IMG/VR virus record: IMGVR_UViG_3300024308_000022
Coordinates: 1-64,000 of that record
Source: a virus
Reading direction: 5' to 3' (one strand)
DNA: 64,000 nucleotides
Both the position numbers and the translations under genes were made by a program. The stretch's first letter is position 1. Each line of letters opens with the position of its first letter. Positions 1-8,753 of this stretch are shown in pieces. Under the pieces are notes generated by a model. That model was not told where the DNA came from. It saw only the letters and a program-made list of their open reading frames with translations, and did not search any database.

Positions 1-2
1 TG

Positions 3-344
3 AACATCACTTTCAATTCAGTCTCTGCTTTGGCAGAAGACGTTAACCTACTGACGGTTGTATCGACCGAACTAATAAATACTCCGTTAGGCCAACCCAA
101 CGTCGTTCAATGCGATACGTACAACGGGTTGGTCGTAGGGTATAAACCGATCGGTTTGAAAATCGTGGCAAAGAGTGGCGATGGCGTACATACTCTGGTT
201 GTTTGGGTGAAGTTGAAAAGAGAACACAACACAATCTCCCTCACGTTAGAAGGAGAGCCAGTGATGTACGCGCAGACAGCCGAGGGAGTGTCTCCGGTAC
301 GTTTATCGATTCGTATTGACTACACGACGGATGTGTTCTTTTAG
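3..344 (+). CDS. 3' end of an unknown phage protein (5' truncated by window edge)
   Basis: The reading frame is open from the first bases of the window to a stop at 344, so the start lies outside. The visible 113 residues are beta-rich with alternating hydrophobic residues (for example the VVWVKLKRE and VRLSIRIDYTTD stretches) and show no motif I recognise. A strong terminator follows 11 bases after the stop, so this is the last gene of its transcript. Confidence 0.6.
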   Translation, partial: NITFNSVSALAEDVNLLTVVSTELINTPLGQPNVVQCDTYNGLVVGYKPIGLKIVAKSGDGVHTLVVWVKLKREHNTISLTLEGEPVMYAQTAEGVSPVRLSIRIDYTTDVFF

Positions 345-354
345 TGATGTGCGT

Positions 355-383
355 AGAGGAGACTTCGGTCTCCTCTTTTTTTT
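355..383 (+). terminator. Rho-independent terminator
   Basis: Perfect 9-bp stem AGAGGAGAC / GTCTCCTCT around a TTCG tetraloop, followed by a T tract of 8. A near-identical copy lies at 60143-60171; both are followed by the same promoter-like element. Confidence 0.93.
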
Positions 384-391
384 GTCCCTAT

Positions 392-420
392 GGAATTAAA
401 TACAGGTATATATCATCGTT
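392..420 (+). promoter_or_regulatory. Candidate phage promoter, copy 1 of 5
   Basis: 29-base element of the form GGAAT-6-ACAG followed by TATATATCAT. It aligns without gaps to the copies at 22049, 43881, 49111 and 60185. It ends 33 bases before the next start codon and lies just after a terminator, which is the position expected for a promoter. The AT-rich core resembles the TATATTAC-type early promoters described for phiKZ, but this is inference. Confidence 0.6.
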
Positions 421-453
421 GGGACAAGTCAACTCTAAGACATCGAGGTTCCC

Positions 454-1185
454 ATGAATGAAATCGAATTAAACCAATTAAAAGTAAATGCTTCACAATT
501 AGGCGCTTGGCGTTTGATAAATTGGGTCTACCGTGGTATCTATTACGGTTACCCTTCATGCTGCATTAAAGCATTCATTTTAGAAAGCCATCAAGAACGA
601 CAGTCCGAGCAAAGACAACTGAAGTCATTAGGAGAGGACATCGGTTGTATGCTTTGTCCTGAGTGTCAGAAACTCTCTACCGCCGAGTACGTCTCTGGTG
701 TGAATAGTCGTCGTATGGCGCTGTCTATTTTCTCAGCAACCAAACCTGTCGAGAAGGACGACGGTAGCCATTACAGAACCGCACACCGTTGGTATGAATT
801 TGAATACGGAGAGAACCTTTGTGAAATGTATCGTCCTCTCAAAGAGTTAGAGAACGAGTTGTACGAACAAGTATCGCGGAACGCTTTTCCCTACATAACA
901 GTAGAAGAAGATCTAGTACCTTACGTGATTGCAGAAGAAGATCACGCGTACCTCAGACGAGCGATACGTAGTTTGGAATTCCAAATTATTGAAGTTGGAG
1001 TATTAAACACACCTGACCACGTGTACCAAACGCGAGTAAGTGAACGCGTGGATAAGTCCCGTCTGTACCGCATCAACACACAGAACCTCAGTTTAGTCGT
1101 GTTGTGTGAGAAAGAATACACCGAAGAGGAAATGAAACACCTCTTACACTTCCACAAACTACCAATAAGGAAATTGTTCGAATGA
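454..1185 (+). CDS. Cysteine-motif protein of unknown function
   Basis: 243 residues, first gene after the terminator-promoter module. Near residues 31-38 it has a YGYPSCCIKAF motif and near 65-71 a CxxCxxC-like cluster (CMLCPEC), together suggesting a metal site, possibly zinc or Fe-S. The GYPxCCI signature recurs in hypothetical proteins of large phages, but no function is known to me. Ends with ATGA overlap with the next gene, so the two are translationally coupled. Confidence 0.85.
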   Translation: MNEIELNQLKVNASQLGAWRLINWVYRGIYYGYPSCCIKAFILESHQERQSEQRQLKSLGEDIGCMLCPECQKLSTAEYVSGVNSRRMALSIFSATKPVEKDDGSHYRTAHRWYEFEYGENLCEMYRPLKELENELYEQVSRNAFPYITVEEDLVPYVIAEEDHAYLRRAIRSLEFQIIEVGVLNTPDHVYQTRVSERVDKSRLYRINTQNLSLVVLCEKEYTEEEMKHLLHFHKLPIRKLFE

Positions 1186-1649
1186 AACGCAAACCTAACC
1201 ACCAAAGAGTAAACAATACAGCGACCCGTACCTTAGGGTTATTCGGCAGTGGGTTGTTCACAAAGAAGTCTCGTGAAGAAGCTCGACTAAAAGAATTGCA
1301 GAGCCAATATCTGTTCAGAATGAGGCGTTACATCCTGTCGGCATTGAAGACGCTCGAACAGACTGTCGCTGACCGTTACTTCGAGTTTGCGTACGACCTC
1401 GCATCTGACGTACGTACGAACGACGCCACCGAAGAACAATACCACATCGCTAAGGTTTTATATACCACCGACCCACAAGAGGTGCGTGTAATGTTAGGTG
1501 AGACGTTAGTGGCTTTAGGGATCGTGAAGTCGGACTCCGAACAGTTTGCTGCGTTCTTAAACCTACCGGTAGAATTTGTAACCCCACCACTTGAAAACCA
1601 ACCCAAGTGGATCGCTGAGTTGTTTGACGATTCCCCACAAAAAGGATAA
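1182..1649 (+). CDS. Hypothetical protein, basic N terminus
   Basis: 155 residues; the start overlaps the previous stop by 4 bases. The first 40 residues are rich in Arg and Lys (MKRKPNHQR..., KKSREEARLKE), the middle is helical, and the C terminus is proline-containing. No recognisable domain. Member of the 454-7544 plus-strand operon. Confidence 0.8.
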   Translation: MKRKPNHQRVNNTATRTLGLFGSGLFTKKSREEARLKELQSQYLFRMRRYILSALKTLEQTVADRYFEFAYDLASDVRTNDATEEQYHIAKVLYTTDPQEVRVMLGETLVALGIVKSDSEQFAAFLNLPVEFVTPPLENQPKWIAELFDDSPQKG

Positions 1650-1653
1650 CCGA

Positions 1654-2055
1654 ATGACAGTACGTGAATTAGCTATAGTAGACAACTTCCTACGCCAGTT
1701 GAAAGTGCCGGTCTATTTACTGGCACACAACCCAAACGTGAGCTCGGAGAACCTACGAAAACAAACGGAATTGCCAGTGGTTTCTTCTGAAGTCCTCTAT
1801 TCCAAAATCAACCTTGAATTAGGAGGTGTGCTTTTAGGACCCCTCCCAAATGGGTTTGTGTTGATGGAAGACCCTAACTACCCATTACCAGACTCCGCAG
1901 CATTTTTAGCAAAACGTTACGGTGTGGCGTATTACGTACCGACAATCACCAAACACTCACTGATTCAGTTGGAGTGGAGTGTGGAGGTGTTGGTGTTTCG
2001 TGATAACTTGTCCCACACCGGAACACGTTTACCTTTAAAGGACTTTACGACGTGA
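1654..2055 (+). CDS. Hypothetical protein
   Basis: 133 residues starting at the ATG that follows an AAAGGA ribosome binding site; an upstream in-frame ATG inside the previous gene is less likely. Mixed alpha/beta composition, no motif recognised. It ends with a GTGA overlap with the next gene. Confidence 0.8.
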   Translation: MTVRELAIVDNFLRQLKVPVYLLAHNPNVSSENLRKQTELPVVSSEVLYSKINLELGGVLLGPLPNGFVLMEDPNYPLPDSAAFLAKRYGVAYYVPTITKHSLIQLEWSVEVLVFRDNLSHTGTRLPLKDFTT

Positions 2056-2438
2056 GCAAACTGAACACCAAAGAGTTGTTAACCACGACTCTGTTAGCAC
2101 AACACATCGCGTATGAAAACACCAAGCAAGCTAAGCTTTCGTTTGACCGTCCTACGTGGTTGTGTCGGTATTTAAAGAAAATGCTTCCTCGCTGCACGCC
2201 TTTTGCAAAAGGGATCGTGAAGAAGATCCTTGAAGGGGAGAAAACCTTAGAACGCGAGGGGGTCTGGAACTCCGCTGAGTTTCAATTCGATACGTACTGT
2301 TTGATGACGTTCGGTCGTCGGTTTGTCCACCCCCTAACACTACCCATTCCCGATGAATGGATTTTCGAAGTGAAAACCAAAGCAGGCATACTAGCGGAAA
2401 CAGGATTGTCATTAGACGACGTGTTCGTACCTCGTTAG
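2052..2438 (+). CDS. Hypothetical protein (GTG start)
   Basis: 128 residues; GTG start overlaps the previous stop codon (GTGA), indicating coupled translation. Basic helical protein with a cluster of aromatic and basic residues around residues 35-55 (PTWLCRYLKKMLPRC). No known domain. Confidence 0.75.
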   Translation: MSKLNTKELLTTTLLAQHIAYENTKQAKLSFDRPTWLCRYLKKMLPRCTPFAKGIVKKILEGEKTLEREGVWNSAEFQFDTYCLMTFGRRFVHPLTLPIPDEWIFEVKTKAGILAETGLSLDDVFVPR

Positions 2439-2469
2439 TAACAACTAAACAAAAAAAAGGAGAGTACCC

Positions 2470-2679
2470 ATGAGTACGTGGATTTTAATATTAACTATTT
2501 TCCTAGTCAACACAGATGGCAATTCCAGTAGCACTGTAGTAATTCACACCAGCTCGCTTACTGAGTGCAACGCGATTGCTAAAGAACACCGACATGCAGT
2601 AGATGCCACGCCGTTGTACGGGCTGAGAGATAAAAAAGTCGTGTGGTCGTGTACCGAACAAAAAGGAGTGGTAAAATGA
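2470..2679 (+). CDS. Small protein with N-terminal signal or membrane segment
   Basis: 69 residues after an AAAAGGAGAG ribosome binding site. Residues 3-14 (TWILILTIFLVN) form a short hydrophobic segment, followed by a soluble part with two Cys (residues about 34 and 61) that could form a disulfide in the periplasm. Function unknown; a secreted or membrane-anchored small phage protein is the likeliest reading. Confidence 0.7.
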   Translation: MSTWILILTIFLVNTDGNSSSTVVIHTSSLTECNAIAKEHRHAVDATPLYGLRDKKVVWSCTEQKGVVK

Positions 2680-3125
2680 CTGTCAGTGAAAAAGAAGCGT
2701 TAGAGTTAGAACGCTGTGTGCAGGAGAACGGCTACGCTGTAGCCGTGTATGAAGCGATTGGCGGTTATACCGTAGGACTGAAAGACTACGAGCTACCTGA
2801 CTTAGTGATCCTTACCCCCCGTAATGAAGACGGTGAATTTAACCACCCTGGGTTGGTGTTAGAACGGATTGTAGAGTTACTGAGAGATCAACACTTAATC
2901 CTGGATAAAGGGGGTGTGTTAGAGATCCCAGCGTCGTTACACGAGTTCTGGAGTGAAGGGGACTTTGACACCACGGTGTCGTTGGTTCCTTTAGATCCAG
3001 AGTGCGTGAGTGTATTACCGCACTTAAACACACAACAGTGGATGAACACCTGGTTGTACCAAGTGGTGTTTAGCGACGAGCCAGAACGGTTCACTCCACA
3101 GAGTACAGACTTTTTGGAGGTGTAA
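2676..3125 (+). CDS. Hypothetical acidic protein
   Basis: 149 residues; ATG overlaps the previous stop (ATGA) and has AAAAGGAG upstream, which decides this start over an upstream in-frame one. Acidic, mixed fold, no motif recognised. Same operon as its neighbours. Confidence 0.8.
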   Translation: MTVSEKEALELERCVQENGYAVAVYEAIGGYTVGLKDYELPDLVILTPRNEDGEFNHPGLVLERIVELLRDQHLILDKGGVLEIPASLHEFWSEGDFDTTVSLVPLDPECVSVLPHLNTQQWMNTWLYQVVFSDEPERFTPQSTDFLEV

Positions 3126-3126
3126 G

Positions 3127-3774
3127 ATGCGTTACTTAGATTGGTTGGGTTTTATTGCAGGAACGGTCTTCCTACTCGTATGTCTGTTCATGGCCATCCG
3201 CGCTCGTAAGAGTTTAGAGGACGCGAAGAAAGAATCCGGGAGTCTCTCGTTTGACGATTACAAGACCTTAGCAGGAACACCACCTACTTCAGAGGTTTGC
3301 GAAAGCGAGGTGGTTCAGGAGCCAGCTAAACACCCAGTCCCGTTAGAGTACTATTACAACGCATACACCGGTCGGTTGATGCGTGATCCTTACGCGACTT
3401 CACTCCTTAATGTGTTGTTGTCAAACGAAACCAACCCACAGAAGTACTTAAAAACGGTACTGACGGTTTTGTTAGACCAGCAGGCTACGTTATCCGCGGT
3501 CAGTCAATACCAGTACCGTATGTCAATACTGATCAAAGACATCCAGGAATTCGAGAAGACGTGGACTACTCTAGATCACGCTAGGTTGTCTTTGTTGTTG
3601 TTTGATTACCAAAGCGCGATTAACGCAGGTAACTTTTATCACGATCTGCACACGACGGAGTGGCCAGGTGTGATTCTCAACAACGAAAGAATCCGGCAAT
3701 TAACTAGAGGTAAGTCGACCATCTTTTTAAGCACCGAACAAATGGGGGCTTTATGCGCCAAGACATCCAACTAA
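3127..3774 (+). CDS. Membrane-anchored hypothetical protein
   Basis: 215 residues, preceded by TTGGAGGTGTAAG. One transmembrane helix at about residues 7-25 (GFIAGTVFLLVCLFMAI) followed by Arg/Lys, so the long C-terminal part is probably cytoplasmic. The C-terminal domain is helical, with no recognised family. The 3' end overlaps the next gene by 22 bases. Confidence 0.8.
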   Translation: MRYLDWLGFIAGTVFLLVCLFMAIRARKSLEDAKKESGSLSFDDYKTLAGTPPTSEVCESEVVQEPAKHPVPLEYYYNAYTGRLMRDPYATSLLNVLLSNETNPQKYLKTVLTVLLDQQATLSAVSQYQYRMSILIKDIQEFEKTWTTLDHARLSLLLFDYQSAINAGNFYHDLHTTEWPGVILNNERIRQLTRGKSTIFLSTEQMGALCAKTSN

Positions 3775-4736
3775 GTCAATTTGTAAACAACGTCGGCTAC
3801 CCAACGGCATTAGAGTTCTTCGAACGAATCGAGAAGAAAACTGACAACGGAATGTTTACGACGTTCATGGATCTGTTACGTAACACACCCCCCGAACTAC
3901 GGGAAGATCTGCTCTCAAAGGACTTACAACACTTCAAAGTCCAGTACATCAACAAAGCTGATGCGCCGTTAAACTACATTGCGGTAATTCAGTTCGATTG
4001 GACGGTGGAACATCACTTTCTACATACTCCAGACCGTATGTACGAAGGAGACCAAGAACTTTTAGAGAAAGGTGTGCACTTAGTGTATACTCCGATCAGT
4101 GAGAGTATTTTCGGTGAGCAGCGAGATCTACGTCCAACGTTAGACACCGTAATACAAAACACTGCAACATCCAACGTCTTTGATACAAGGTCTAGCTTGG
4201 TACATTGGAGGTTGTTTGACGTAGCTCCGACTCAGGAATTTCTGTGTGGTACTGGAACGAAATACGTAGACGTTGCGGGTAGTCGGTATTGGGTAGTACG
4301 CGACCCCACTCCACATTACTGCTATGTCGGTCCTACACCCTCAAATTCAAAACCCGAGACTGAAGTAAAAAACCGCGTGGTCTTACTAGGGATCAGACCG
4401 TTGTGGATTTCTGTCCCTAGTTCCAGTGAGTTCGAAGTAGTTGCCAAACTCGTAGAAGGTTTAAACAGACGTCTTAGTCTGTTTAACGAGACCCTCCGTC
4501 AGCAAGAAGGTAAGGTGATTTACCAGCTCCAGGCCGATAAAGTAAATGTCACTCTAATAGTTGGTGGTGGGACCGCTGATGACTGCGGTTATGTTTATTT
4601 ACGGTTACTGCCTTTGGGTGTCGTTCCGGAGGTTGTTCGAGCTAATTACGAGACGCTGTATTACCAAGCTACCGCTCCAGAACAGCGCTTCCCAGATGAA
4701 TTGTTAGACTCGATCATCCAACAACTGATCGCTTAA
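3753..4736 (+). CDS. Hypothetical protein, 327 residues
   Basis: Starts inside the previous gene (22-base overlap) after a GGGGG-rich binding site. Alternating beta and helix, two central blocks with conserved-looking aromatic residues (DWTVEHHFLHT, RYWVVRDPTPHYCYVG). I recognise no domain. A GC-rich hairpin follows the stop. Confidence 0.8.
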   Translation: MRQDIQLSQFVNNVGYPTALEFFERIEKKTDNGMFTTFMDLLRNTPPELREDLLSKDLQHFKVQYINKADAPLNYIAVIQFDWTVEHHFLHTPDRMYEGDQELLEKGVHLVYTPISESIFGEQRDLRPTLDTVIQNTATSNVFDTRSSLVHWRLFDVAPTQEFLCGTGTKYVDVAGSRYWVVRDPTPHYCYVGPTPSNSKPETEVKNRVVLLGIRPLWISVPSSSEFEVVAKLVEGLNRRLSLFNETLRQQEGKVIYQLQADKVNVTLIVGGGTADDCGYVYLRLLPLGVVPEVVRANYETLYYQATAPEQRFPDELLDSIIQQLIA

Positions 4737-4752
4737 CCCATTACTCCAGTTC

Positions 4753-4778
4753 CCTAGGGAGGTTTCCCCTCCCTAGGC
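4753..4778 (+). terminator. Hairpin, possible attenuator or weak terminator
   Basis: Perfect 10-bp stem CCTAGGGAGG / CCTCCCTAGG with a 6-base loop between two genes of the same direction. It has no T tract, so partial read-through or an RNA-processing site is equally possible. Confidence 0.5.
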
Positions 4779-4799
4779 TAACAAAAGGAACTACTAATC

Positions 4800-5291
4800 A
4801 TGCCTTTAAATCCAAATCGTACCGACTACCCAGACGGTACAGTGGTTTCTGACCACGTCCTATGGGATTGTCCGCACGGAGCCATCCTGTTCACAGACGC
4901 AGATGGAGCACTGCTCTTTCTGTACAGTCCTAAACTTGACGTAGAAAGCTCTGTAACGCAATTAGAGTCGTTCTTTAAAAAAGAGCTACCTAAGTATTGG
5001 TTAGCTGCAGATACGTGCTCCTACGTTATTGGAGGCGCTTTAACGCCACGTGTGTACTATCGACGTAACCGTCCCGGTAATACCACAAAACTCCTCTCTT
5101 TAATGTGTCGTGTGAAAAACGAACGTTCGTACTCCGATGTGGAATTATTACACTGGGAGAAAACCCCAGCGAATTTCGAAGGCCCCACGCAGTTCTGGTC
5201 CAAAGAGTTCGCAGGCGTTAAGTTTAAGTACGAGTCGTACCTTCGCTTTTTGTTAGAGGTTGCTCGTCCTAAAACCAAAGGAGGAGTTTGA
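4800..5291 (+). CDS. Hypothetical protein
   Basis: 163 residues after an AAAAGGAAC binding site. Compact alpha/beta protein with several conserved-looking Trp residues; no motif recognised. The next start follows one base after its stop. Confidence 0.8.
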   Translation: MPLNPNRTDYPDGTVVSDHVLWDCPHGAILFTDADGALLFLYSPKLDVESSVTQLESFFKKELPKYWLAADTCSYVIGGALTPRVYYRRNRPGNTTKLLSLMCRVKNERSYSDVELLHWEKTPANFEGPTQFWSKEFAGVKFKYESYLRFLLEVARPKTKGGV

Positions 5292-5292
5292 G

Positions 5293-5982
5293 ATGACTAC
5301 TGTAGAACAGACCACCCTAGCACTCGTCCCTAGAGGTTCCAGAGTACAAATTTTACGTTCTGGTGACGTAGGGGTTCGAGTGAATACACCCGAGTTAACC
5401 GATTGGACACACCACGTGTGGTTGCGTGTGGGAGGAAACCTTAAACACTACCATCCTGCCACCCTCGTATGTATTTTATCGGTGGAAGAAACTCAACCTA
5501 CAGAGAAAGCGCTCGCTAACACAAAACGACTAGCCACGTATCTAACCGCCGTGTTTAAAGGTCTCCCGGAAAACAAACCGACCAAAGCGTATGGTGATTT
5601 TGTGGCAAAAATCAACCTATTGATTGCTCAGTTGAAACCGAACGAGGAACTCATCGTTTCTCTGGTTCCATGGGTGGCGATGCAGCGCCTGCATCTGGGG
5701 GTAAAAACACAGACTCTGGACGGCGACGTGACGCAACACGAACCGGTCGAATTGTGTCTGGTGGATGCTCAGTCGTGTAAAAAACGAATAGAGCGTAGGT
5801 TGAGAGCCGTGGGTTATAAACCATCCGAAATGTTGATTAATCGTTTAAGGGCGATTTCTGGGATCGGTGAATTAGTGATCCACTACCGACACTTTACTCA
5901 CCGCACCAACAGGGAACTTTTTCTACACGCGGCTAACGAAGGCGTGAGCACGTACATGACCCGAGTAAGAAAAAACAAATAA
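5293..5982 (+). CDS. Hypothetical protein
   Basis: 229 residues. The ATG at 5293 follows AAAGGAGGAG at proper spacing and is preferred to an in-frame start 33 bases upstream inside the previous gene. Basic C terminus. Residues about 165-200 contain a KRIERRLRAVGY...LINRLRAISGIGELVI segment that may be a helix-hairpin-helix-like nucleic-acid binding region, but this is weak. Confidence 0.78.
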   Translation: MTTVEQTTLALVPRGSRVQILRSGDVGVRVNTPELTDWTHHVWLRVGGNLKHYHPATLVCILSVEETQPTEKALANTKRLATYLTAVFKGLPENKPTKAYGDFVAKINLLIAQLKPNEELIVSLVPWVAMQRLHLGVKTQTLDGDVTQHEPVELCLVDAQSCKKRIERRLRAVGYKPSEMLINRLRAISGIGELVIHYRHFTHRTNRELFLHAANEGVSTYMTRVRKNK

Positions 5983-6028
5983 AGCGTAATACTTTGTTCA
6001 ACTAACCCCAGGCATTGGAGCTTTTTTA

Positions 6029-7138
6029 ATGGAATCTTTATTTTTAAACTACACTACGTTTGAACCTGCTAAACCATTTGTGGTTGTACATCTAACCACC
6101 TCTGTGCAGACAGAAAAAGACGGTGAGACCGTAATCGACGAACGTAGCATCCCAGCCGCCTTTAACTTCAACGACGAAACCGAAGTGGGTACGGTTGTAT
6201 CGGCCGACTTAGAAAAAGAACTAGAACCCCGTTTCGGTTGTAAGGTCACGGTCGGGGCTTTCTTCGAATTCGGTCAGGAACCTTGCTACGCAACGTATCT
6301 AAACCAAGACGTAGACGTCAACGGTCACGCGTTGGGTTACTTACCACATTACGCGGTGTACGTCGCACGTAAAGTGTTAGGTTACGTCCATAACGACGTA
6401 AACTTCACAGGTCTGTATGGGGGTACCCCTCTGTTACTACCAGACACCGTGAAGGCTCAACCAACTTTGGTGGACTTACCTGGTGAAACCGCAGACGAGC
6501 AAGGCAACACCAAAAAAGGTGTAGCGGGGTTTAAGATCTTCGCACGTGACTACCCAACACTGGACGTTGCAGAAGAGATCTTAACAGCGGAGCTTGGTGT
6601 GTACAATCCAGAAGCCAACCGTTTTGTGTTAGTCCAAGCCGGCGAGCAACGCTACTTTATCAGTGTGTCTGCGTACCACTCACAAGCCACGAACATCGAA
6701 GCGTTGGTGAACTTAGGTTTGTGGTGCTGTGGTATCGAAAAAACCAAAGTACTGTTCGTAGGCGATCGCGTACAGATCAGCCGTCCTGCCTGCAGTGCGG
6801 ATGACTCTGGTTTAGTCCACATCGGTATGCAAGTGAGCTTACAACGCAACGACACAGGCGCGACGGTACTTGCGTTGCTGAACGTGTTTATCTCTGACGA
6901 AGAGTCACCACAACTCAAAGTCTCCACGGTAGACGGTACGCCAAACGAATCGTATGCACAATTGCAATTCTGGTTAACCGCGGTGTTAAACCAGCACTTA
7001 GGACGTTTTGACGTCTCTGGTTTACTCCATGACTACAAAACGCGTTTAGCTGCTGCTACCGCTCCTACCGAAGAGGTTACTGCTGATGAGCCTACAACTG
7101 AAGTGGACGCCGTTCCCGACGGTGCTCCGATACACTGA
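6029..7138 (+). CDS. Hypothetical protein, 369 residues
   Basis: ATG after TTGGAGC. Two beta-rich halves: residues 1-120 and 170-340 both hold short strands with Thr/Val/Tyr, reminiscent of a duplicated domain, and the last 30 residues are low-complexity Ala/Thr/Glu. Codon choice is regular and strong. No family recognised. The 3' end overlaps the next gene by 53 bases. Confidence 0.82.
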   Translation: MESLFLNYTTFEPAKPFVVVHLTTSVQTEKDGETVIDERSIPAAFNFNDETEVGTVVSADLEKELEPRFGCKVTVGAFFEFGQEPCYATYLNQDVDVNGHALGYLPHYAVYVARKVLGYVHNDVNFTGLYGGTPLLLPDTVKAQPTLVDLPGETADEQGNTKKGVAGFKIFARDYPTLDVAEEILTAELGVYNPEANRFVLVQAGEQRYFISVSAYHSQATNIEALVNLGLWCCGIEKTKVLFVGDRVQISRPACSADDSGLVHIGMQVSLQRNDTGATVLALLNVFISDEESPQLKVSTVDGTPNESYAQLQFWLTAVLNQHLGRFDVSGLLHDYKTRLAAATAPTEEVTADEPTTEVDAVPDGAPIH

Positions 7139-7544
7139 GTTAGAAAACGCAGGCGGTAAAGCCAACGGCTTCGTCGTGCGTATAGACCCCAAGTATCAAA
7201 ACGATCCTGGAGTCCACGCACACGAGTACAGACACGTCTTGCATTGGTACTTAACTGTACTCTTAGGCTGTCTGTGGTCTGTGGGTTTACAGGTGGTTGT
7301 TGACTTCCCTACTGAGTTGATGTGGGTAGGGATCTTCCTAAGCTTTATCGTTTACTCTTTAGCGCTACAGAACAAAAAGTTAGCGCTTTGGATTGAATGC
7401 GACTGCTACGGAGAACAGTTCAAAGCCACCCCCGAAATTGAACACCTACCCACCTGGGCGAGGATTCTAAAAGACCACTACAAACTCCCCCATACGCTGG
7501 AAGAAATCGAAAAGCGTTTGCGTGAGCAAGTAGGAAAGGCATAA
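7086..7544 (+). CDS. Candidate membrane zinc metallopeptidase (HExxH)
   Basis: 152 residues. Residues 46-50 read HEYRH, an HExxH zinc-binding and catalytic motif, in the context VHAHEYRHVLHWY. Two hydrophobic segments follow (about 53-72 and 75-97), then a third conserved acidic site, WIECDCYGEQ (about 103-112), whose Glu could be the third zinc ligand of a gluzincin. This architecture (HExxH, membrane segments, then Glu) fits small membrane or membrane-bound peptidases. The substrate is unknown. The start overlaps the previous gene but has GAGG upstream. Convergent with the spike gene. Confidence 0.7.
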   Translation: MSLQLKWTPFPTVLRYTELENAGGKANGFVVRIDPKYQNDPGVHAHEYRHVLHWYLTVLLGCLWSVGLQVVVDFPTELMWVGIFLSFIVYSLALQNKKLALWIECDCYGEQFKATPEIEHLPTWARILKDHYKLPHTLEEIEKRLREQVGKA

Positions 7545-7548
7545 AGCA

Positions 7549-7598
7549 CAGAGGAGAGAGCAAACGCTCTCTCCTCTGTATGCCCTCTCTTTTTTTTT
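7549..7598. terminator. Terminator between convergent genes
   Basis: 13-bp stem CAGAGGAGAGAGC / GCTCTCTCCTCTG, then GTATGCCCTCTC and a T tract of 9. It terminates the 454-7544 run; the minus-strand spike gene ends 3 bases further on. Confidence 0.85.
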
Positions 7599-7600
7599 GG

Positions 7601-8668
7601 TTAAACCGGTGTACCTGTCGGTGAAACCGGACCACTCGGTGCGGTAGCGGACCCTGTGTGTTTGTGTCCGGACCCCACGTCTTTTCCGTTATTGGTCATG
7701 CTGCCAGAGACGGAGACCCCACCGCCCAACGTAGTAGCCCCACCGACTCCCATGGTGCCACTTGTGGTTTGATTCCCTTCGTGGAAGATATTCCCTTTGA
7801 TATTAATCGTTGGGGAGTCAATATTCGTCGTCTGTGCTTTCCAGTTAAACGTCTGTGTATCAAACGAGATACTCTCACTGGCGTTCACCGTCCATACTTT
7901 CGTTTCAAAGGTGATGTCCTCAGACGCTTTAAGCACGAAGTTCTTACACAGAAACTCCACGAGGGTTTCTGCTTTAAAGTAGATATTCTGCGGAGCATAC
8001 CCTTTTAAGTCGTCTTTATCGACTGCGAAGTACGTTCCGTTTTTGTTCTTCAACACAATCAACTGTTCTGCGCTGACTAACTGGATGAGATTCTGCTCGT
8101 TATCCGTCAGTGTAAAGATCCCGTCTTTGGTGTTCAGTTGCATCACGTACCCAAACGGTTCTTTGTTCTTCTGACTGGTGGTAAGCGTAATGTGTCCATC
8201 GTGCGTAGAGACGGTAAAGGTGTAACAGTTCTCCTCACTCCACTCGTCTTTGTCATCCGCGTTGGGATCGGCTTGGAACATAAACGCACCCGTTTCTAAA
8301 CGACGGTAGCTGCGGTCTAACTGACTGGACACCCAAAAGTATTCATCGGTGTCGGCGTACCGATACAGAAACACCCGCTCCCCTTTACGTACGTCAGGCG
8401 CTGTGGTTTGGAATCCCGTAGGGAGCCATCTGTACTCTTGGGCGTTCACGGTTTCTGCACTCGTGCTGTACGCGGTTCCTAACGCATCCACCCCTTTAGC
8501 TTCTACCTTCGCAGACTCACGTGTCAGTTTACTCGACGCAAATGGAAACACCGAGATCGGTGTTGCAAAAATGTTGTTTGTGCTTCGAGGTTTGTTGTCG
8601 TGGACTATCCCAACGTCAAAGAACGCAAAGGAGTCAAAGTCGTATTTACTAAAGTCTTTTTCAGACAT
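7601..8668 (-). CDS. Tail baseplate central spike protein (cell-puncturing tip)
   Basis: 355 residues. The N-terminal half (about 60-190) has the look of an OB-fold baseplate domain; residues 190-320 are repeats of short strands (FVLKASEDITFETK, WTVNASESISFDTQ, FNWKAQTTNIDSPT) typical of a trimeric beta-helix; the last 30 residues, GSGHKHTGSATAPSGPVS, carry the HxH apex motif known from phage P2 gpV/phi92 spikes, which binds iron. In phiKZ-like virions such a protein forms the tail needle. Transcribed opposite to its neighbours. Confidence 0.85.
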   Translation of the reverse strand: MSEKDFSKYDFDSFAFFDVGIVHDNKPRSTNNIFATPISVFPFASSKLTRESAKVEAKGVDALGTAYSTSAETVNAQEYRWLPTGFQTTAPDVRKGERVFLYRYADTDEYFWVSSQLDRSYRRLETGAFMFQADPNADDKDEWSEENCYTFTVSTHDGHITLTTSQKNKEPFGYVMQLNTKDGIFTLTDNEQNLIQLVSAEQLIVLKNKNGTYFAVDKDDLKGYAPQNIYFKAETLVEFLCKNFVLKASEDITFETKVWTVNASESISFDTQTFNWKAQTTNIDSPTINIKGNIFHEGNQTTSGTMGVGGATTLGGGVSVSGSMTNNGKDVGSGHKHTGSATAPSGPVSPTGTPV

Positions 8669-8753
8669 ACCGTCCCACCTTGGGTTTTAAAATACAATAC
8701 CTACCTATACAATGGTACCCATAAAACGTCAACCACACAGGGACACTGTTTTC

